NCBI GenBank assembly: GCA_035628995.1
Contig: DASPIR010000023.1
Span: 124,001-188,000 of the forward strand
Source of the DNA: Clostridia bacterium
GTDB lineage: Bacteria > Bacillota > Clostridia > Lutisporales > Lutisporaceae
Length of the DNA: 64,000 bases
Reading direction: 5' to 3'
In this document: positions 51,585 to 60,661 of the stretch, in pieces
How positions within the stretch are numbered: position 1 is the first letter of the stretch
How the letters are laid out: each line of letters opens with the position of its first letter
Made by a program: the position numbers and the translations under genes
The notes under the pieces: model-generated
The model's database searches: none
Told to the model about the DNA's origin: nothing
What the model saw: only the letters and a program-made list of their open reading frames with translations

Positions 51585-52346
51585 ATGAACATACTTATTT
51601 CTAATGATGATGGCGTTTATTCCAACGGAATATATGAGCTGGCAAAGAGAATGGCCAGGTTAGGCAAAGTTACTGTAGTTGCCCCGGATAGGGAACAAAG
51701 TGCAATAGGTCATGCTATAACCATGCACCAGCCATTAAGGTGCAGGAAAATAAAGCTTCATGAACTTGATATTGATGCATGGTGGGTGAACGGGACACCC
51801 GCAGACTGTATAAAGCTGGGTGTGGAAACACTATTGGAGGCAAGACCTGATCTTATTATATCTGGAATAAATGATGGTGAGAACCTGGGAACGGATGTAA
51901 TATATTCAGGTACCGTGTCAGCAGCTATTGAAGGCTCTATTTTTAATATACCGTCGATAGCTGTATCTTATGAAAAGCATGGAGAAACTGACTTCTCACT
52001 TGCAGCTGAGGCAGCTGTAAATATGATAGAGGAAGTATTGAAGCTTGCATCAGAAGACAAAATATTGTTGAATATAAATATTCCCGAGATTGAGAATATT
52101 AATGAATTGAAGGGTATAAAGATAACAAAGCTGGGAGTGAAAAAGTATAGGAATAATTTCGAGGAACGGAAAGACCCCCGGGGGAACAGTTACTACTGGC
52201 TTGCCGGGGAGCTTATTGAAGATGAGAATGGGGAGGATACGGACATTTATGCTGTAAGGAATGGATTTGCATCAATAACTCCTTTGCATGTTGATCTCAC
52301 AGGGTATGAGGATATAAACAGGCTTAAGGAGTGGAAGTTCAAATAG
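51585..52346 (+). CDS. surE: 5'/3'-nucleotidase SurE
   Basis: 253 residues. MNILISNDDGVYSNGI with the metal aspartates, WWVNGTPADCIKLGV, ISGINDGENLGTDVIYSGTVSAAIEG and IAVSY are the family core. It dephosphorylates nucleotides and short polyphosphates. ATG behind AAGGAGGG. A minus-strand membrane protein gene overlaps its 3' end by eight bases. Confidence 0.96.
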   Translation: MNILISNDDGVYSNGIYELAKRMARLGKVTVVAPDREQSAIGHAITMHQPLRCRKIKLHELDIDAWWVNGTPADCIKLGVETLLEARPDLIISGINDGENLGTDVIYSGTVSAAIEGSIFNIPSIAVSYEKHGETDFSLAAEAAVNMIEEVLKLASEDKILLNINIPEIENINELKGIKITKLGVKKYRNNFEERKDPRGNSYYWLAGELIEDENGEDTDIYAVRNGFASITPLHVDLTGYEDINRLKEWKFK

Positions 52347-52770
52347 GATTATCAGCCCTGATTCGGTTTCCCACATAAGAAGTTATGTACCCAACTATTC
52401 TTATAAGGAATCCAAGGACTACTAACTCATTGCCAGAAATATTATTAATAACTGTCTGATCAGCAGTTTTACCTTTTTCAGCTTTCAACTTGCTTAATCT
52501 TGTTGATGAGGTATATGCGAGGATGATTGTCGCCGCAAGGAAAAGCAGAACAACTACAATTACCAGTTCATTGATTGTAGTTGCCTGAGCAACTGCACTA
52601 TCACCGGAAGCTTGTGTTACTTCGGGACAGAGTATTTTTTGTTCTGCTTTAGAGTTTACATACATAGCTATCAGAGTTCCGATAAGAAAAAGTACATCGC
52701 TTACTTTATCTTTTTGGATTAATTCCAGATTAAATAAATCATCCTGACTGATGGTTTTTATATCAGGCAT
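52339..52770 (-). CDS. Hypothetical membrane protein
   Basis: 143 residues. Hydrophobic segments at about 25-39 (DVLFLIGTLIAMYV), 67-86 (ELVIVVVLLFLAATIILAYT) and 114-135 (NELVVLGFLIRIVGYITSYV). No known family. Start (complement of 52768-52770) behind AGGGGGG. Convergent with surE, overlapping it by eight bases; like other minus-strand genes here it seems accessory. Confidence 0.7.
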   Translation of the reverse strand: MPDIKTISQDDLFNLELIQKDKVSDVLFLIGTLIAMYVNSKAEQKILCPEVTQASGDSAVAQATTINELVIVVVLLFLAATIILAYTSSTRLSKLKAEKGKTADQTVINNISGNELVVLGFLIRIVGYITSYVGNRIRADNPI

Positions 52771-53048
52771 ACTATCCCCCCTTTTTATAATATGAAAATT
52801 TCGAGGCTAGTGATTTATATTTCATATTAAAGATAAACAATAATGAAGGGAGCTAGCAGCAGAATGCAAAAAGAAGACCATTTAATTTAGTAATAATTAC
52901 AAATATATTTGGTTTTCAATATTGCATTAGACTTTATTATAATATATACTAAAAAATGAAGGGAAAATTGCAGATTATTTATTTTAACAGCAAAAATGAA
53001 ATAAAAGTTGCATTAGTCTCAAAAGATTGTTTTTGGAGGTCGGGGAAA

Positions 53049-53288
53049 ATGGAAAAGAAAGATGTCAAGGCAGGGGAAATAGCTAACGACAAAGTAGTAA
53101 TCATACCTTCGTGGTGCAAGGGCTGCGGTATCTGCGTCGCTTTTTGTCCCACAAAAGCTCTGGCACTGGAAAATGACAAGGTGGTTATGAAGGATCCTGA
53201 TAAGTGTATACAATGCGGAATGTGTGAGCTCAGGTGTCCCGATTATGCAATATACTTGGGGAGGAAGAAGAATGAAAAGCAAGTTTAG
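53049..53288 (+). CDS. 2-oxoacid:ferredoxin oxidoreductase delta subunit (two 4Fe-4S ferredoxin)
   Basis: 79 residues with two CxxCxxCxxxCP clusters (CKGCGICVAFCP and CIQCGMCELRCP). It passes electrons from the catalytic core to external ferredoxin. ATG at 53049 follows GGAGG at nine bases; an in-frame ATG at 52956 would add 31 residues of non-conserved sequence. First gene of a four-gene unit in the order delta-alpha-beta-gamma. A weak TATAAT lies at 52938. Confidence 0.92.
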   Translation: MEKKDVKAGEIANDKVVIIPSWCKGCGICVAFCPTKALALENDKVVMKDPDKCIQCGMCELRCPDYAIYLGRKKNEKQV

Positions 53289-54405
53289 GTTAATGCAAGG
53301 AAATGAAGCTTGTGTTGAAGGTGCAATAGCTGCTGGAATGAAATTCTATGCAGGATATCCAATAACACCATCAACAGAAATGGCGGAACTATCTGCAGAA
53401 AAGCTTCCTCGAATAGGCGGAAAATTTCTACAGATGGAAGATGAAATAGCAGGAATGGCAGCAGTTATAGGAGCTTCACTTACAGGTGTAAAGAGCATGA
53501 CTGCAACAAGCGGTCCTGGATTTTCACTCAAGCAGGAGAATATAGGCTATGCTGCAATCGCAGAGGTGCCTTGTGTAATAGTAAACGTACAAAGAGGAGG
53601 CCCAAGCACAGGCATGCCTACGTCACCAGCTCAGGGAGACGTGATGCAGGCGCGTTGGGGTACTCATGGAGACCATCCTGTTATAGCGCTTACGCCGTCG
53701 TCAGTTAGAGAAACCTTTGATCTGACAGTAAAGGCTTTTAATATGGCAGAAAAATATAGAACTCCAGTAATACTTCTTATGGATGAAGTTATTGGTCACA
53801 TGAGAGAGAAAGTACAATTACCTGATCTTTCAGAAATTGAAATTATAGATAGAAAGAGACCGAACTGCAGCAGCGAGGAGTATTTGCCATACAAGGCAGA
53901 AGAAGACTTGGTGCCCCCTATGGCTGACTTCGGTACTGGTTATAGATATCATGTCACAGGACTTGTACATGACGAAACAGGTTTTCCGAGCAATAGCACA
54001 GCAGTTGCTGATAAACTCATAAGAAGGCTTTCTGACAAAGTAGAAATGCATAGAGATGATATAGAGTCATGGGAAGAAGAAAATACGGAAGATGCTGAAA
54101 TACTTATACTATCCTACGGTTGTGTAGCCAGGTCAGCTAAAGCAGCAATGAAGACACTCCGCAGTAAGGGTATTAAGGTGGGTATATTTAGACCAATTAC
54201 AATTTGGCCTTTCCCCGAAAAAAGGCTTAGAGAGTTGGCTGAAAAGGTTAAGACAATCGTAGTACCTGAAATGAATTTGGGACAACTGGTACTTGAAGTT
54301 GAAAGAATATGCAATAATATAGCTAAAATCGAAAGATTAAACAAGGTTAGTTGTGAAATCATATATCCTGAAGAGATAATCAGGAAGATAGAGGAGGTAC
54401 TCTAA
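53272..54405 (+). CDS. 2-oxoacid:ferredoxin oxidoreductase alpha subunit
   Basis: 377 residues. Pyruvate-flavodoxin-type N-terminal domain (RLMQGNEACVEGAIAAGMKFYAGYPITPSTEMAE) and TSGPGFSLKQENIGYAAIAEVPCVIVNVQRGGPSTGMPT. The motif set fits the KorA/VorB branch for 2-oxoglutarate or branched-chain 2-oxoacids, not pyruvate. ATG at 53272 overlaps the delta gene by 17 bases, showing coupling. Confidence 0.92.
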   Translation: MKSKFRLMQGNEACVEGAIAAGMKFYAGYPITPSTEMAELSAEKLPRIGGKFLQMEDEIAGMAAVIGASLTGVKSMTATSGPGFSLKQENIGYAAIAEVPCVIVNVQRGGPSTGMPTSPAQGDVMQARWGTHGDHPVIALTPSSVRETFDLTVKAFNMAEKYRTPVILLMDEVIGHMREKVQLPDLSEIEIIDRKRPNCSSEEYLPYKAEEDLVPPMADFGTGYRYHVTGLVHDETGFPSNSTAVADKLIRRLSDKVEMHRDDIESWEEENTEDAEILILSYGCVARSAKAAMKTLRSKGIKVGIFRPITIWPFPEKRLRELAEKVKTIVVPEMNLGQLVLEVERICNNIAKIERLNKVSCEIIYPEEIIRKIEEVL

Positions 54406-54406
54406 A

Positions 54407-55228
54407 ATGCCCAGCACTTTAATTGAGAATTATTTTAGAACCGATAAGCTTCCACAGATATGGTGCCCAGGCTGCGGTCATGGAACCATTACAAGATCGA
54501 TAGCATTGGCTATAGAAAAAGCTGGTCTTGATAAAGATAAAGTATGCATCGTTTCAGGCATTGGCTGTTCATCAAGAGCACCGGGATATCTTGATTTCAA
54601 TACACTTCATACCACTCATGGACGTGCCTTGGCATTTGCTACAGGAATAAAAATGGCAAAGCCGGACACTAAGGTAATAGTAATAATGGGTGACGGCGAT
54701 GCAACTGCTATAGGCGGAAACCACTTTATACATGCTTGCAGGAGGAATATCGGCATTACAGCGATTATTTACAATAATAATATATATGGAATGACAGGTG
54801 GCCAGTACTCTCCCACAACTCCTAAGTTTGACAAGGGAACCACAGCTCCATACGGAAACATAGACAAGGCTTTTGACATATGCAACCTGGCAGCATCAGC
54901 AGGCGCTACTTATGTAGGAAGAGCTACTGCATACCATGCTAACCTTTTGACATCACTTGTTCAAAACGCTTTAAATAATGAAGGCTTCTCTCTTATAGAA
55001 GCAATGAGCATGTGCCCAACTTATTACGGAAGAAAGAACAAGAAGGGCAGTGCAGTAGATATGATGGAATGGCAGAAGAACAATGCAGTTAATGTCTCTG
55101 CGGCTTCAAAGTTATCTCCTCAGGCACTTGAAGGCAAATTCCTCATTGGTGAGTTTAAGAACAGTCCAGAACCAGAGTATACCAGTGAGTATCAGAAGAT
55201 TGTCGATAAATTGGTGAAGGAGAGATAG
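54407..55228 (+). CDS. 2-oxoacid:ferredoxin oxidoreductase beta subunit (TPP-binding)
   Basis: 273 residues. The iron-sulfur ligand WCPGCGHG and GIGCSSRAPG and the thiamine diphosphate motif GDGDATAIGGNHFIHACRRN...NNNIYGMTGGQYSPTT are all present. It carries out oxidative decarboxylation of a 2-oxoacid to the acyl-CoA. The SPTT and the lack of pyruvate-specific motifs point to the 2-oxoglutarate or isovalerate class; the exact substrate is not resolved. Confidence 0.93.
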   Translation: MPSTLIENYFRTDKLPQIWCPGCGHGTITRSIALAIEKAGLDKDKVCIVSGIGCSSRAPGYLDFNTLHTTHGRALAFATGIKMAKPDTKVIVIMGDGDATAIGGNHFIHACRRNIGITAIIYNNNIYGMTGGQYSPTTPKFDKGTTAPYGNIDKAFDICNLAASAGATYVGRATAYHANLLTSLVQNALNNEGFSLIEAMSMCPTYYGRKNKKGSAVDMMEWQKNNAVNVSAASKLSPQALEGKFLIGEFKNSPEPEYTSEYQKIVDKLVKER

Positions 55229-55230
55229 TA

Positions 55231-55770
55231 ATGGATAGATATGAGGTCAGACTTAGCGGATCCGGCGGACAGGGGTTGCTGCTGGCAGGAATAATACTTG
55301 CAGAAGGTGCTATAAACGACGGAAAGAACTCAATACAGACACAGTCTTATGGTCCTGAAGCAAGAGGCGGCGCAAGTAAATCAGAAGTTATAATATCCAG
55401 TGACTCTATTGACTTTCCGAAGGTAAGAAACTGCGACATACTTTTGGCTTTGACGCAAAAGTCTTACGAACAGTACAGCGAAGGTCTTAGAGATGACGGA
55501 ATACTTATTATAGATAGCTCAGTAACTGTAGAGGCAAAGGGAAACAAAAAAATATACAGTGTGCCTATTTTGGATACAGCTGTAAAGGAACTGGGTAAGC
55601 CTATGGTTACCAACATTGTTGCACTTGGTGCAATAGTTGAGATAACAAAGGTGGTTACAAAAGATTCATTGGAGAAAGCTGTACTCGACAGAGTTCCAAA
55701 GGGTACAGAAGAGCTTAATAGGAAAGCACTTTCCCTGGGATACGACATTGCCAAAAATTCAATGCTGTAA
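55231..55770 (+). CDS. 2-oxoacid:ferredoxin oxidoreductase gamma subunit
   Basis: 179 residues. VRLSGSGGQGLLLAGIILAEGA and SYGPEARGGASKSEVIIS are the gamma-domain signature, involved in coenzyme A binding. ATG two bases after the beta gene. The four adjacent subunits together make a complete KorDABC/VorDABC-type enzyme. Confidence 0.94.
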   Translation: MDRYEVRLSGSGGQGLLLAGIILAEGAINDGKNSIQTQSYGPEARGGASKSEVIISSDSIDFPKVRNCDILLALTQKSYEQYSEGLRDDGILIIDSSVTVEAKGNKKIYSVPILDTAVKELGKPMVTNIVALGAIVEITKVVTKDSLEKAVLDRVPKGTEELNRKALSLGYDIAKNSML

Positions 55771-55785
55771 TTGGAGAGAGATGTT

Positions 55786-56655
55786 ATGAGTGAAGTTTTA
55801 GATTTAATGAGGGTTATTCAAACGAACTTCCATAGGCTGAGCAAAGGGCAAAAGATAATTGCCCAATACATAATGAATAATTATGACAAAGCAGCATTTA
55901 TGACTGCTGCAAAGCTTGGCGAAAAAGTTGGAGTAAGTGAGTCCACTGTGGTGAGGTTTGCAAATGCAATAGGATATATAGGCTATCCCCAACTGCAGAA
56001 GCAGCTGCAGGAAATGGTAAAGACCAAGCTTACTACTGTGCAAAGAATTGAAATGAGTTCTGACTATACAAATAAAGACAGCGTTCTAAAGAATATACTG
56101 AAGTCAGATATGGAAAATATACGGGCTACCATGGAAGAAATCGACAATGTAAGCTTTGAGCGAGCTGTGGAAAGCATATCAGAAGCAAAGAGCATTTATA
56201 TCATTGGCTTGAGAAGTTCTACTGCACTTTCTGAATTCTTAGGCTTTTACCTTAACCTCATTAGAGATAATGTTCATGTTGTAACATATACAATAGGAGA
56301 TATATTTGAGCAGCTATTTAGAATAAATGAAAATGATCTTGTCATTGCAATAGGTTTTCCGAGATACTCCGCCAGAACGGTAAAGGCCTTGGAGTATGTG
56401 AAATTAAGGAAGGCCAAGACTATTGCAGTAACGGACAGCATGCTTTCTCCACTGTGCTCATACGCTGATTATACTCTTATTGCAAAGAGTAACATGGAGT
56501 CCTTTGTAGACTCAATTGTAGCACCTATGAGTGTACTGAACGCACTTATAGTAGCTGTTGGCATAAAGGAGAAGCAGAATATATCAACCTCCTTTGCAAG
56601 CCTTGAGGAGATATGGAATAAATACAATATATTTTCAGTGGACAAGGATGAATAA
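55786..56655 (+). CDS. MurR/RpiR family transcriptional regulator
   Basis: 289 residues. N-terminal helix-turn-helix (SKGQKIIAQYIMNNYDKAAFMTAAKLGEKVGVSESTVVRFANAIGYIGYPQLQ) and a C-terminal SIS sugar-phosphate domain (IYIIGLRSSTALSEFLGFYLN). ATG at 55786 follows GGAGAGAG; TTG at 55771 is in that region. It begins 15 bases after the gamma subunit, so it may respond to carbohydrate state and control the oxidoreductase (inference). Confidence 0.92.
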   Translation: MSEVLDLMRVIQTNFHRLSKGQKIIAQYIMNNYDKAAFMTAAKLGEKVGVSESTVVRFANAIGYIGYPQLQKQLQEMVKTKLTTVQRIEMSSDYTNKDSVLKNILKSDMENIRATMEEIDNVSFERAVESISEAKSIYIIGLRSSTALSEFLGFYLNLIRDNVHVVTYTIGDIFEQLFRINENDLVIAIGFPRYSARTVKALEYVKLRKAKTIAVTDSMLSPLCSYADYTLIAKSNMESFVDSIVAPMSVLNALIVAVGIKEKQNISTSFASLEEIWNKYNIFSVDKDE

Positions 56656-56670
56656 GTAATACATTATCGA

Positions 56671-56701
56671 AATCCTGCTTTGTATAAAGCAGGATTTTTT
56701 T
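56671..56701 (+). terminator. Terminator after the RpiR-family gene
   Basis: Stem AATCCTGCTTT / AAAGCAGGATT with a 4-base loop, followed by TTTTT. Confidence 0.92.
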
Positions 56702-56746
56702 CGTTAATATGTGTTATAATAATATGGAAAATTGAGGGGGGATTCA

Positions 56747-57367
56747 ATGACAAGGCTTTATCTCGTAAGACACGGTGAAACTGAGTGGAATAAAGCAAGC
56801 AAGGTACAGGGCAGAACTGACATAGAGCTCAGTTGTGAAGGTATAAAGCAGGCGCAGCTTCTTGCAGAAAGACTTGCAAGGGAGAATATAGATTACATAT
56901 ACTCCAGCAGCTTAAAAAGGGCCTTAAAAACAGCTGAGATAATAGCTGACTACAAAAGCTGCGGCATTGTTAAATCAGAAGAATATCATGAGATTTGCCT
57001 AGGTCCATGGGAAGGCATGACAATAAACGAAATACGGGAAAAATACAGCGAGCATTTCAGGGTTTACAAAGAAGATCCTGCTAATTTCAAGCTGCCGGGT
57101 GCAGAAACCTTCATGAATCTTACTGAACGCACATATAACGCTATTATTGAAATAGTAAGGAAACACAAGGGGAGCAATATACTTCTGGTATCTCATGGTA
57201 CGGCTATTAAGGCTGCCATAATCAGGATATTGGGAATAGACATTGTAAACTATACAAAATTCAGAATTGATAACGTTTCTATATCTATAATAGACTTTCC
57301 GGAGGATATGCCGGAAAAGCCTGTAGTATTATGTTTGAATGATACCAGCCACTTGAAGGAAGCTTAA
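56747..57367 (+). CDS. Histidine phosphatase family protein (phosphoglycerate mutase-like)
   Basis: 206 residues. The RHG motif LYLVRHGETEWNKASKVQGRTDIELS, the acid residue in EICLGPWEGMT and the second histidine in LLVSHGTAIKA are intact. Substrate unknown; similar proteins are cobalamin or broad phosphatases. ATG at 56747 behind GAGGGGGG; TTG 56732 is in that site. A TATAAT lies at 56715. Confidence 0.9.
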   Translation: MTRLYLVRHGETEWNKASKVQGRTDIELSCEGIKQAQLLAERLARENIDYIYSSSLKRALKTAEIIADYKSCGIVKSEEYHEICLGPWEGMTINEIREKYSEHFRVYKEDPANFKLPGAETFMNLTERTYNAIIEIVRKHKGSNILLVSHGTAIKAAIIRILGIDIVNYTKFRIDNVSISIIDFPEDMPEKPVVLCLNDTSHLKEA

Positions 57368-57394
57368 GTGGAACAGCAGGAAAGGATGATTTGT

Positions 57395-58627
57395 TTGAAA
57401 TACGATGTGGTAGTCATTGGGGGAGGCCCTGCGGGAATGATAGCTGCAGGTACAGCTGCTTCAATGGGCAGAAAGACCATACTCATAGAAAAGAATGAGA
57501 AGCTTGGGAAAAAGCTGTTTATTACCGGAAAAGGAAGATGTAATGTAACTAACTCAGCTGATTTTGATGAATTCATGAAGAACATACCTAAGAATTCTAA
57601 ATTTTTTTACAGCTCATTTAATGGTTTTTCAAATAATGACTTAATTGGATTATTGGAGGCTCTTGGACTTAAGGTCAAGGTGGAGAGAGGCGGCAGGGTC
57701 TTTCCGGAATCGGATAAATCAAGCGATGTAATAAAAGCTTTTGAACGATATATGAGCAAATACAAGGTTGAGGTAAAGCTTAACAGCAAGGTATCGAGCA
57801 TCAGGCAGGAGGACGGCATAATAAGCGGAGTCCAGCTTAGCAATGGAGAGCTCTTAGAATGCAGCTCTGTCATTATATGTACAGGCGGGGTATCTTACCC
57901 TCAAACAGGATCAACTGGTGACGGGTATGAAATAGCCAGAAGGGCAGGGCATAGTATAACCGAGCTTATGCCTTCGCTGGTGCCGCTTGTTGCAGGAGAA
58001 GCATTTATCAAGGATTTGCAGGGGCTTTCCCTAAAGAATGTGGCAATTAAGGCTATTGCTGATGGAAAGATTCTATATGAGGACTTCGGAGAAATGATTT
58101 TCACACATTATGGGTTATCCGGTCCTATCATACTATCTGCAAGCTTTTATGTTTCGGATTATCTTCGCAAGAAAAAGGAAATCAAGATATCAATAGATCT
58201 TAAACCGGCTCTTTCTGAAGAAGAACTTGATAAGAGGATAATCCGGGATTTTGAAAAGAACACCAACAAGCAGTTCAAGAACTCTCTTGATGAGTTGTTT
58301 CCCCAAAAGCTGATACCCGTTATTATTACACTTTCGGGAATTGATGAATCGAAAGAAGTGCATCAGATTACAAAACTGGAGAGAAAAGCCTTTGTTAAGC
58401 TGATAAAGGGCTTTACTGTCACTATATCCGGCACAAGGCCTATTGAAGAGGCCATAGTTACCACCGGTGGCATCAATTTGAAGGAAATTAGTCCAAAGAC
58501 AATGGAATCAAAGCTTGTTAAAGGATTGTATTTTGCAGGCGAGATAATCGACCTTGACGCTTTTACAGGAGGCTTTAACCTGCAAATCGCATTTTCCACA
58601 GGTTATGCCGCAGGTTTAAACGCATAG
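57395..58627 (+). CDS. NAD(P)/FAD-dependent oxidoreductase, HI0933/BaiN-like family
   Basis: 410 residues. FAD-binding GGGPAGMIAAGTAASMG at the N-terminus, KLGKKLFITGKGRCNVTN, ICTGGVSYPQTGSTGDGYEIA and C-terminal GLYFAGEIIDLDAFTGGFNLQIAFSTGYAAG are typical of the HI0933 flavoprotein family; some members reduce bile-acid or other hydrophobic double bonds. The TTG at 57395 follows AGGAAAGG. GTG at 57368 lacks a site. Confidence 0.9.
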   Translation: MKYDVVVIGGGPAGMIAAGTAASMGRKTILIEKNEKLGKKLFITGKGRCNVTNSADFDEFMKNIPKNSKFFYSSFNGFSNNDLIGLLEALGLKVKVERGGRVFPESDKSSDVIKAFERYMSKYKVEVKLNSKVSSIRQEDGIISGVQLSNGELLECSSVIICTGGVSYPQTGSTGDGYEIARRAGHSITELMPSLVPLVAGEAFIKDLQGLSLKNVAIKAIADGKILYEDFGEMIFTHYGLSGPIILSASFYVSDYLRKKKEIKISIDLKPALSEEELDKRIIRDFEKNTNKQFKNSLDELFPQKLIPVIITLSGIDESKEVHQITKLERKAFVKLIKGFTVTISGTRPIEEAIVTTGGINLKEISPKTMESKLVKGLYFAGEIIDLDAFTGGFNLQIAFSTGYAAGLNA

Positions 58628-58823
58628 TGCTTTTTAACACAACCGATCTCATGAATTCAAGTGTTAAAAAGGCACTTCATCTGTCTGGTGCCTCGCCTGC
58701 CCTAGAAGTGATAAACTTTATGAGGCACCATTTGTATAAACACCTCCCTAAATAGGAATTATCTAGATATAGCGCAATAGAATATACGCGTTATATCCAT
58801 AGAGATTTGAAGGAGGAATACAA
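58628..58823. other. Intergenic region with two hairpins
   Basis: GTGCTTTTTAACAC / GTGTTAAAAAGGCAC (58627-58677) and GGTGCCTC / GAGGCACC (58687-58729) are two inverted repeats. The first lacks a strong T run on the plus strand; the second shares GAGGCAC words with 51484-51513. No gene is seen in the interval. Confidence 0.5.
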
Positions 58824-59294
58824 TTGAACGATGGCTTTAATAGCTGGTGGAGCAGGATTAATACAATAATAAGCAAGGGGCTTGTTTTACTTTTTACCGC
58901 GCTTATTTTATCCCAGTTCCTGCTTATGAACCATACAGTAAAAACTTTTATAAGCAGGACGGATAAGCTGGAGGGGAAATCCATAGCCGACAGCCAGTTA
59001 TTCATAAAAAGGGGAGAAATAGAGATTTCAATTGAGAGTGATTTATCTCTAATTCCATATTCAAGGCCTCTGGTATTTTATGTTAATGGAGTCGAAGCTG
59101 CATCTACTGCAGGCAAATCCATTAAGCTTCAGGTAAAGGACAGTGATGTAATAGAGGTTAGTGGTGAGGAATACAACGAAATAGTAATACTAAGAGTTAC
59201 GTCAGTATCGGAAGATATCATAGTGCCAGAGCTCGGGAAACTCATTTATGTGAATAATAATCTTGTGATGATTGACCGTGTAAGGCTGAAGTAA
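58824..59294 (+). CDS. Hypothetical membrane-anchored protein
   Basis: 156 residues. One membrane helix (LVLLFTALILSQFLLMN) and an extracytoplasmic domain with repeated beta strands (GEIEISIESDLSLIPYSRPLVFYVNG, KSIKLQVKDSDVIEVSG). Unknown family; found between HI0933-type flavoprotein and cmk genes in some Clostridia by my recollection, so possibly conserved. TTG start behind AAGGAGG. Confidence 0.75.
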   Translation: MNDGFNSWWSRINTIISKGLVLLFTALILSQFLLMNHTVKTFISRTDKLEGKSIADSQLFIKRGEIEISIESDLSLIPYSRPLVFYVNGVEAASTAGKSIKLQVKDSDVIEVSGEEYNEIVILRVTSVSEDIIVPELGKLIYVNNNLVMIDRVRLK

Positions 59295-59394
59295 CCCGTC
59301 CAAGTCAAAAGCTTTTATTTTGAGGAGTATTCTGGTAAAATATAATATGTCAGCGCACAAATAAACGCAACAAAAGATGTTTAGGGGGATACCC

Positions 59395-60072
59395 ATGATG
59401 GATTTTAAAGTCATAGCTATAGACGGGCCTGCAGGAGCAGGTAAGAGTACCATAGCAAAAAAGCTTGCCGACAGGATTGGATACACCTACATTGACTCAG
59501 GCGCAATGTACAGGGCACTTACATTGAAGGTGCTGAGGGAAGATATTCCGCTGAAGGAACTGGACAGCATTATAAGCTTGGCGGTTAAAACAGATATAGA
59601 CTTTAGGAATAACAGCATCTATCTTGATGGAATACTTGCAGATGCAGAGATAAGGGAAGAGAACGTAAGTAGGAATGTATCCTATATAGCAGCTATACCT
59701 GAGGTTAGAAAGCTGATGGTAAAGCTTCAGAGGAGAATTTCAAAAAATAAGAATGTTGTAATGGATGGTCGTGATGTGGGAACAGTTATATTTCCTTCTG
59801 CCTATATCAAATTATACGTAACTGCTTCTGTAGATGAAAGAGCCGCAAGAAGATATAATGAGTTGAAGCAGAAGGGTTTTACTGCTGAAATCCAAGATAT
59901 AAAAATGCAGATAGAAAAAAGAGACTTTATCGACTCTACCAGAGAGGATTCGCCTCTGGCTGTGGCAGATGATGCAGTAATAATAGATACTACAGGAGAA
60001 AGTGTAGAAGAAATCCTTGGTGATATTATTTCAATTATTGAGTCAAGAGGGGGAGGTATAAATGCTGTATAG
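59395..60072 (+). CDS. cmk: Cytidylate kinase
   Basis: 225 residues. Walker A IDGPAGAGKSTIAKKLA, YIDSGAMYRALTLK, and VMDGRDVGTVIFP with RDFIDSTREDSPL match CMP kinase, which makes CDP and dCDP. ATG at 59395 (or 59398) follows AGGGGG. The gene order cmk-plsC-ispH/S1 is a conserved Clostridia unit; in Bacillus cmk is followed by ypfD (S1-like). Confidence 0.95.
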   Translation: MMDFKVIAIDGPAGAGKSTIAKKLADRIGYTYIDSGAMYRALTLKVLREDIPLKELDSIISLAVKTDIDFRNNSIYLDGILADAEIREENVSRNVSYIAAIPEVRKLMVKLQRRISKNKNVVMDGRDVGTVIFPSAYIKLYVTASVDERAARRYNELKQKGFTAEIQDIKMQIEKRDFIDSTREDSPLAVADDAVIIDTTGESVEEILGDIISIIESRGGGINAV

Positions 60073-60661
60073 CTTTGCCAGGGTATTATTAGTACCGATA
60101 TTCTTATTCTTTTATAATTATAGAGTAATAGGAAGAGATAATGTCCCAAAGGATGGGGGCTATATCGTCTGTGCAAATCATGTAAGTGCTATTGATCCAA
60201 TACTCGTAGGTGTTTCACTTCGAAGAAGAATGTATTTCATGGCCAAGTCTGAATTATTCAAAAATGTATTTTTGGGAACTCTATTGAATTGGATTAGTGT
60301 ATTTCCAGTTAAAAGAGGGGAAGCCGATATCGGAAGCATAAAAACATCACTTAAGCTTTTGAAAAGTGGAAAGATACTTGGACTTTTTCCGGAGGGTACA
60401 AGGAATAAGACTGGTGGGGTAGTGGCTGAGCCAGGTATCGCAATGCTTGCAGTAAAGTCACAGGTTCCCGTTTTACCAGTTGCAATTATAAGCAGTTATA
60501 AATTTTTTAAGAGAACAAAGGTTATAATAGGGAAACCCATAGAGCTTACTGAATACCATGGAAAAAAGCTTTTAAATGAAGATTATCTTAAAATAAGTCT
60601 TGATATAATGAATATTATTAATGATCTTAAGAGGGAAAAGCAAAATGAAATTGATTCTTGA
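60062..60661 (+). CDS. plsC: 1-acyl-glycerol-3-phosphate acyltransferase
   Basis: 199 residues. HX4D motif NHVSAIDPI and FPEGTRNKTG with VPVLPVAI, typical of PlsC. An N-terminal hydrophobic segment (VLLVPIFLFFYNY) tethers it to the membrane. It overlaps cmk by 11 bases and ispH by 17 bases, showing tight coupling. It makes phosphatidic acid from lysophosphatidate. Confidence 0.94.
   Translation: MLYSFARVLLVPIFLFFYNYRVIGRDNVPKDGGYIVCANHVSAIDPILVGVSLRRRMYFMAKSELFKNVFLGTLLNWISVFPVKRGEADIGSIKTSLKLLKSGKILGLFPEGTRNKTGGVVAEPGIAMLAVKSQVPVLPVAIISSYKFFKRTKVIIGKPIELTEYHGKKLLNEDYLKISLDIMNIINDLKREKQNEIDS

Noticed and set aside
52956-53048. N-terminal extension of the ferredoxin-like delta subunit
   Set aside because: GGAGG directly upstream of ATG 53049 and the family N-terminus favour the shorter protein.
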